From CAWKEY01 sp963696315 (GTDB taxonomy: Bacteria > Pseudomonadota > Gammaproteobacteria > Methylococcales > Methylomonadaceae), in assembly GCA_963696315.1 (NCBI GenBank), contig CAVOJU010000024.1:170093-234092 (forward strand): a DNA stretch of 64,000 nucleotides. The letters run 5' to 3'. The notes beneath the pieces are model-generated. The model made no database searches, was not told where the DNA came from, and was given only the letters and a program-made list of their open reading frames with translations. This document shows positions 61,984 to 64,000 of the stretch, piece after piece. The position numbers were made by a program, and so were the translations under genes. Position 1 is the stretch's first letter; each line of letters begins with the position of its first letter.

Positions 61984-63673
61984 CCTAAAAAAATCAGTTG
62001 AGTTAATCCCTGCCAAAAATATGCAGCATAAACTTGACAGGCAAATGAAGATTATGTGGTGTATTTAGCCCTCACAATTGATCAAATCTGGAGGTTTTAA
62101 CAGAGCGCCTTTCAGGTATTTTTTCATCGCTTCACTCAAAATACGGTACCAGCATTGCAGTGGGGTCAACTGCGGCGCAATGGCTTTGAGTTCATCAAAA
62201 AACGCACAGACGCGCGCATAGGCTGCCCTTACATAAGCGGCTCGACCGTGGGTGCTGGTTATGGTAAGTGTCTTTTGTGCGGCATGGCTGGTTTGTTTAC
62301 CAACACCATGCAACAGCAGCGGTCTGGAAACGATGGCTTCATAATGCTTATCCGGCTCCGCCAGTCTGACAAACAGTGACCACCAGTTATAGATAAGCGC
62401 AATCATGCGTGCGATAAAACGGCACGGTTTGATTTTCTGGGTCACAAATCCGCCCCAGCCCCATTGGTTTTTGATTTCATCAAAGTTATTTTCACAATCG
62501 GCACGATCCCGATAATGCTGAACAATGGTCACCACCTCCGAGTCTAGCGAGGTGACCAAGACACTGTATTCGAAAGCCGCCATGTCTTCAGCGGGTTCAA
62601 GAAGCGATACCTGCTGGGGTAAGGCTTGGTCGGTGTCCGGCGCGATGACGATATTTTCTTGAAGCCGACGCCGCACCAGGACGACTCGACGCGGCTGTTT
62701 CCAGGTACTGAGCTTGAGTTCAGTGGGTGCCTCCCAACCCGCATGGGTTTGCTGCCAACCGGGTTTGCAATGCTGCTGAAGGATCAATTTTTTCACATAG
62801 GGTGATTTCCGAAGCTTGAACAAATAATCGATGCCGCGCTGCTCGGCTTCGATCATGATAGTGTCGCTGCCCCAATCACAATCGCCCCGAATAAAAGCGG
62901 GCCAGTTCGTGCGTGGCAGACGCTCCAGTAAGGCCCATAAGCCGGGCGCGGAATAGGCGGCTGCACTGTGGTCACCCGCCTGAACCTCAACCTCGAGGAT
63001 CAAGCGCAGATTCGCGATCATATACGTGTGATAGGTGTGCGAGGGCCGTCCGGGCTTGTGGGGATTGTAGCCAACGACGGCGTCCTCCTGTTTGCCATAG
63101 AGGGTTTTAACCGTCACATCCGCATCCAGTATCCACGGCTGACTGAGCAAGGGGCGGTAACAAACGCCAAATGGTCTTGTAGCCAACGGATACCGTCTTC
63201 CTCATCATCTTGCCCAGTGCTCTGCGAGCACTGTCATCACTGACCACTTTCGACATGCCCAGTAATTGAGTGTTGACAGTATCCCCCATTAAGCTGGTGA
63301 TATGCGCATAGCGGTTATGACCGGCGAGAATAGACAGCAACAACGATCCCAGGACATTGACTTTTTTGGGGGCGTTATTACTGGCATAGTTTAAAGGACA
63401 TTCATCCACCCAAGGTTCGAATAAGTGACCCATTTTTAAAAACTGGATAAAAAACGGCAACTGCCCCAAGGGGGTGACGTGGGCTTGCGTATCCCATTCA
63501 ATATGGATTTTTCCATCAAATGTATCGGCAACCAGTGCGCTGATTTCGCGCTTTTTGAGGTTTAATTCTGAGTCACCCTTTGGGTGAATAACTTTAGGTG
63601 GCAATACCATGGCTAAGCTCAAGCAATTCAGAGGGTTCAGATTATAACCTTAAGTTCGACTGATTTTTTTAGG
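61984..63673 (-). mobile_element. IS1380-family element
   Basis: A 1690-bp element with 15-bp perfect terminal inverted repeats CCTAAAAAAATCAGT (61984-61998) and ACTGATTTTTTTAGG (63659-63673). It carries one transposase gene on the minus strand, frameshifted. Length fits the IS1380 family. No clear direct repeat at the flanks. Confidence 0.85.
62065..63622 (-). pseudogene. IS1380-family transposase, frameshifted
   Basis: The N-terminal frame (63622 down) has LGQLPFFIQFLKMGHLFEPW and VSDDSARRALGKM; it should continue DEEDGIRWLQDHL in another frame. The third stretch (from about 63170) reads CYRPLLSQPWILDADVTVKTLYG, with the first Asp, and VVGYNPHKPGRPSHTYH; RGDCDWGSD (second Asp); and YRDRADCENNFDEIKNQWGWGGF (Glu region), all typical of IS1380. 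Frame changes lie near 63205 and 63180. The element is probably unable to move unless these are sequencing errors. Confidence 0.87.
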
Positions 63674-64000
63674 ATTAACTTTTCCTCAACGCTCACTACC
63701 GGCACTCTTAATGCAAGCAGCTTGAGGCGGTTTGAAGCCGGTTTCCGATAACAGACTTCGGTGGGCCTACCACCATCTTCCAATGAGCTTATACACATCT
63801 GACCGCTATTTCCGTATAGTGTCAGTTTGTGTGCCTGTGGCACACTCCACGATTTTCAGCGAAGGTGGTATGAATTTTAAAGCGATGTTTGTGCCATGTT
63901 TGTGGTGTTGGTCATAATAGATCTCGGGTGGTGTAATATCATACATTTATTATAACAATATCAATACCTTATGTCTCTATTTTTCTTAAGTCAGCAGCAT
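63674..64000. other. Unassigned end of window
   Basis: 327 nt beyond IS1380. A 68-aa minus-strand frame (MPQAHKLTLYGNSGQMCISS ... RPTEVCYRKPASNRLK) is open from 63843 into IS1380, but I do not recognise it and its end lies inside the IS. It may be part of yet another mobile element. No other feature seen. Confidence 0.35.

Noticed and set aside
63637..63843. 68-aa minus-strand frame at the window end
   Set aside because: It crosses the IS1380 boundary and matches no family I know; kept only as part of the unassigned end.
1..64000. CRISPR arrays, rRNA genes, prophage or biosynthetic cluster
   Set aside because: I looked for regular direct repeats, rRNA motifs, phage structural genes and synthase modules and saw none.

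Overview
The window is chromosomal DNA of a gammaproteobacterial methanotroph (Methylococcales); the genus cannot be fixed from sequence alone. Two lines of evidence support this. Gene orders are gammaproteobacterial throughout (tig-clpP-clpX-lon-hupB-ppiD, ftsY-ftsE-ftsX-rpoH, dapC-dapD-yffB-dapE, bioB-F-H-C-D). The window also carries the tetrahydromethanopterin-linked C1 genes fhcB-A-D-C, a formaldehyde-activating-enzyme homologue and a bacteriohemerythrin, a set typical of aerobic methanotrophs.

Layout. 1-2.2 kb: divergent peptide-binding lipoprotein and fabI, each with one frameshift. 2.2-11 kb: minus-strand protein quality-control block (tig, clpP, clpX, lon, hupB, tRNA-Val, tRNA-Asp, ppiD) plus tRNA-Leu; lon has a sigma-32-like promoter. 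11-18 kb: C1 block (radical SAM protein, fae paralogue, fhcB-A-D-C). 18-23 kb: M48 protease and lysine/diaminopimelate genes; dapC carries two in-frame insertions of a tandem 51-bp repeat, one in each orientation. 23-34.4 kb: cmoA, a membrane methyltransferase, cvfB, rapA, a J-domain/zinc-ribbon/PilZ protein and several envelope or unknown proteins. 34.5-38.2 kb: ftsYEX-rpoH, with a perfect CIRCE operator before rpoH. 38.2-45.8 kb: aa3-type cytochrome c oxidase cluster (coxB, ctaD, small ORF, ctaG, coxC, surf1, assembly protein, ctaA) with an unusual load of frameshifts. 46-55.3 kb: bacteriohemerythrin, a large lipoprotein, the biotin operon, comF, lnt. 55.4-64 kb: a graveyard of nested mobile elements (IS630 remnant, IS3 remnant containing an intact IS1595, IS4 split by IS21, group II intron tail, IS1380) that has cut off glnE after about 74 codons.

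How the genes fit together. Fhc releases formate from formyl-H4MPT, the last step of H4MPT-dependent formaldehyde oxidation; the terminal oxidase and hemerythrin deal with electrons and oxygen. Lon, ClpXP, trigger factor, PpiD and RpoH form the folding and heat-shock module, and the operators seen (sigma-32-like at lon, CIRCE at rpoH) suggest cross-talk between HrcA and sigma-32.

Caution on quality. At least four genes outside the oxidase cluster and most genes inside it have frameshifts, most of them repairable by removing one base. Sequencing or assembly error is a serious explanation, but the clustering in the oxidase genes (about 13-14 lesions in 7.5 kb against 4 in the rest of the non-IS sequence) also fits real decay of that locus. 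All motif and family calls were made by eye; no database search was run.
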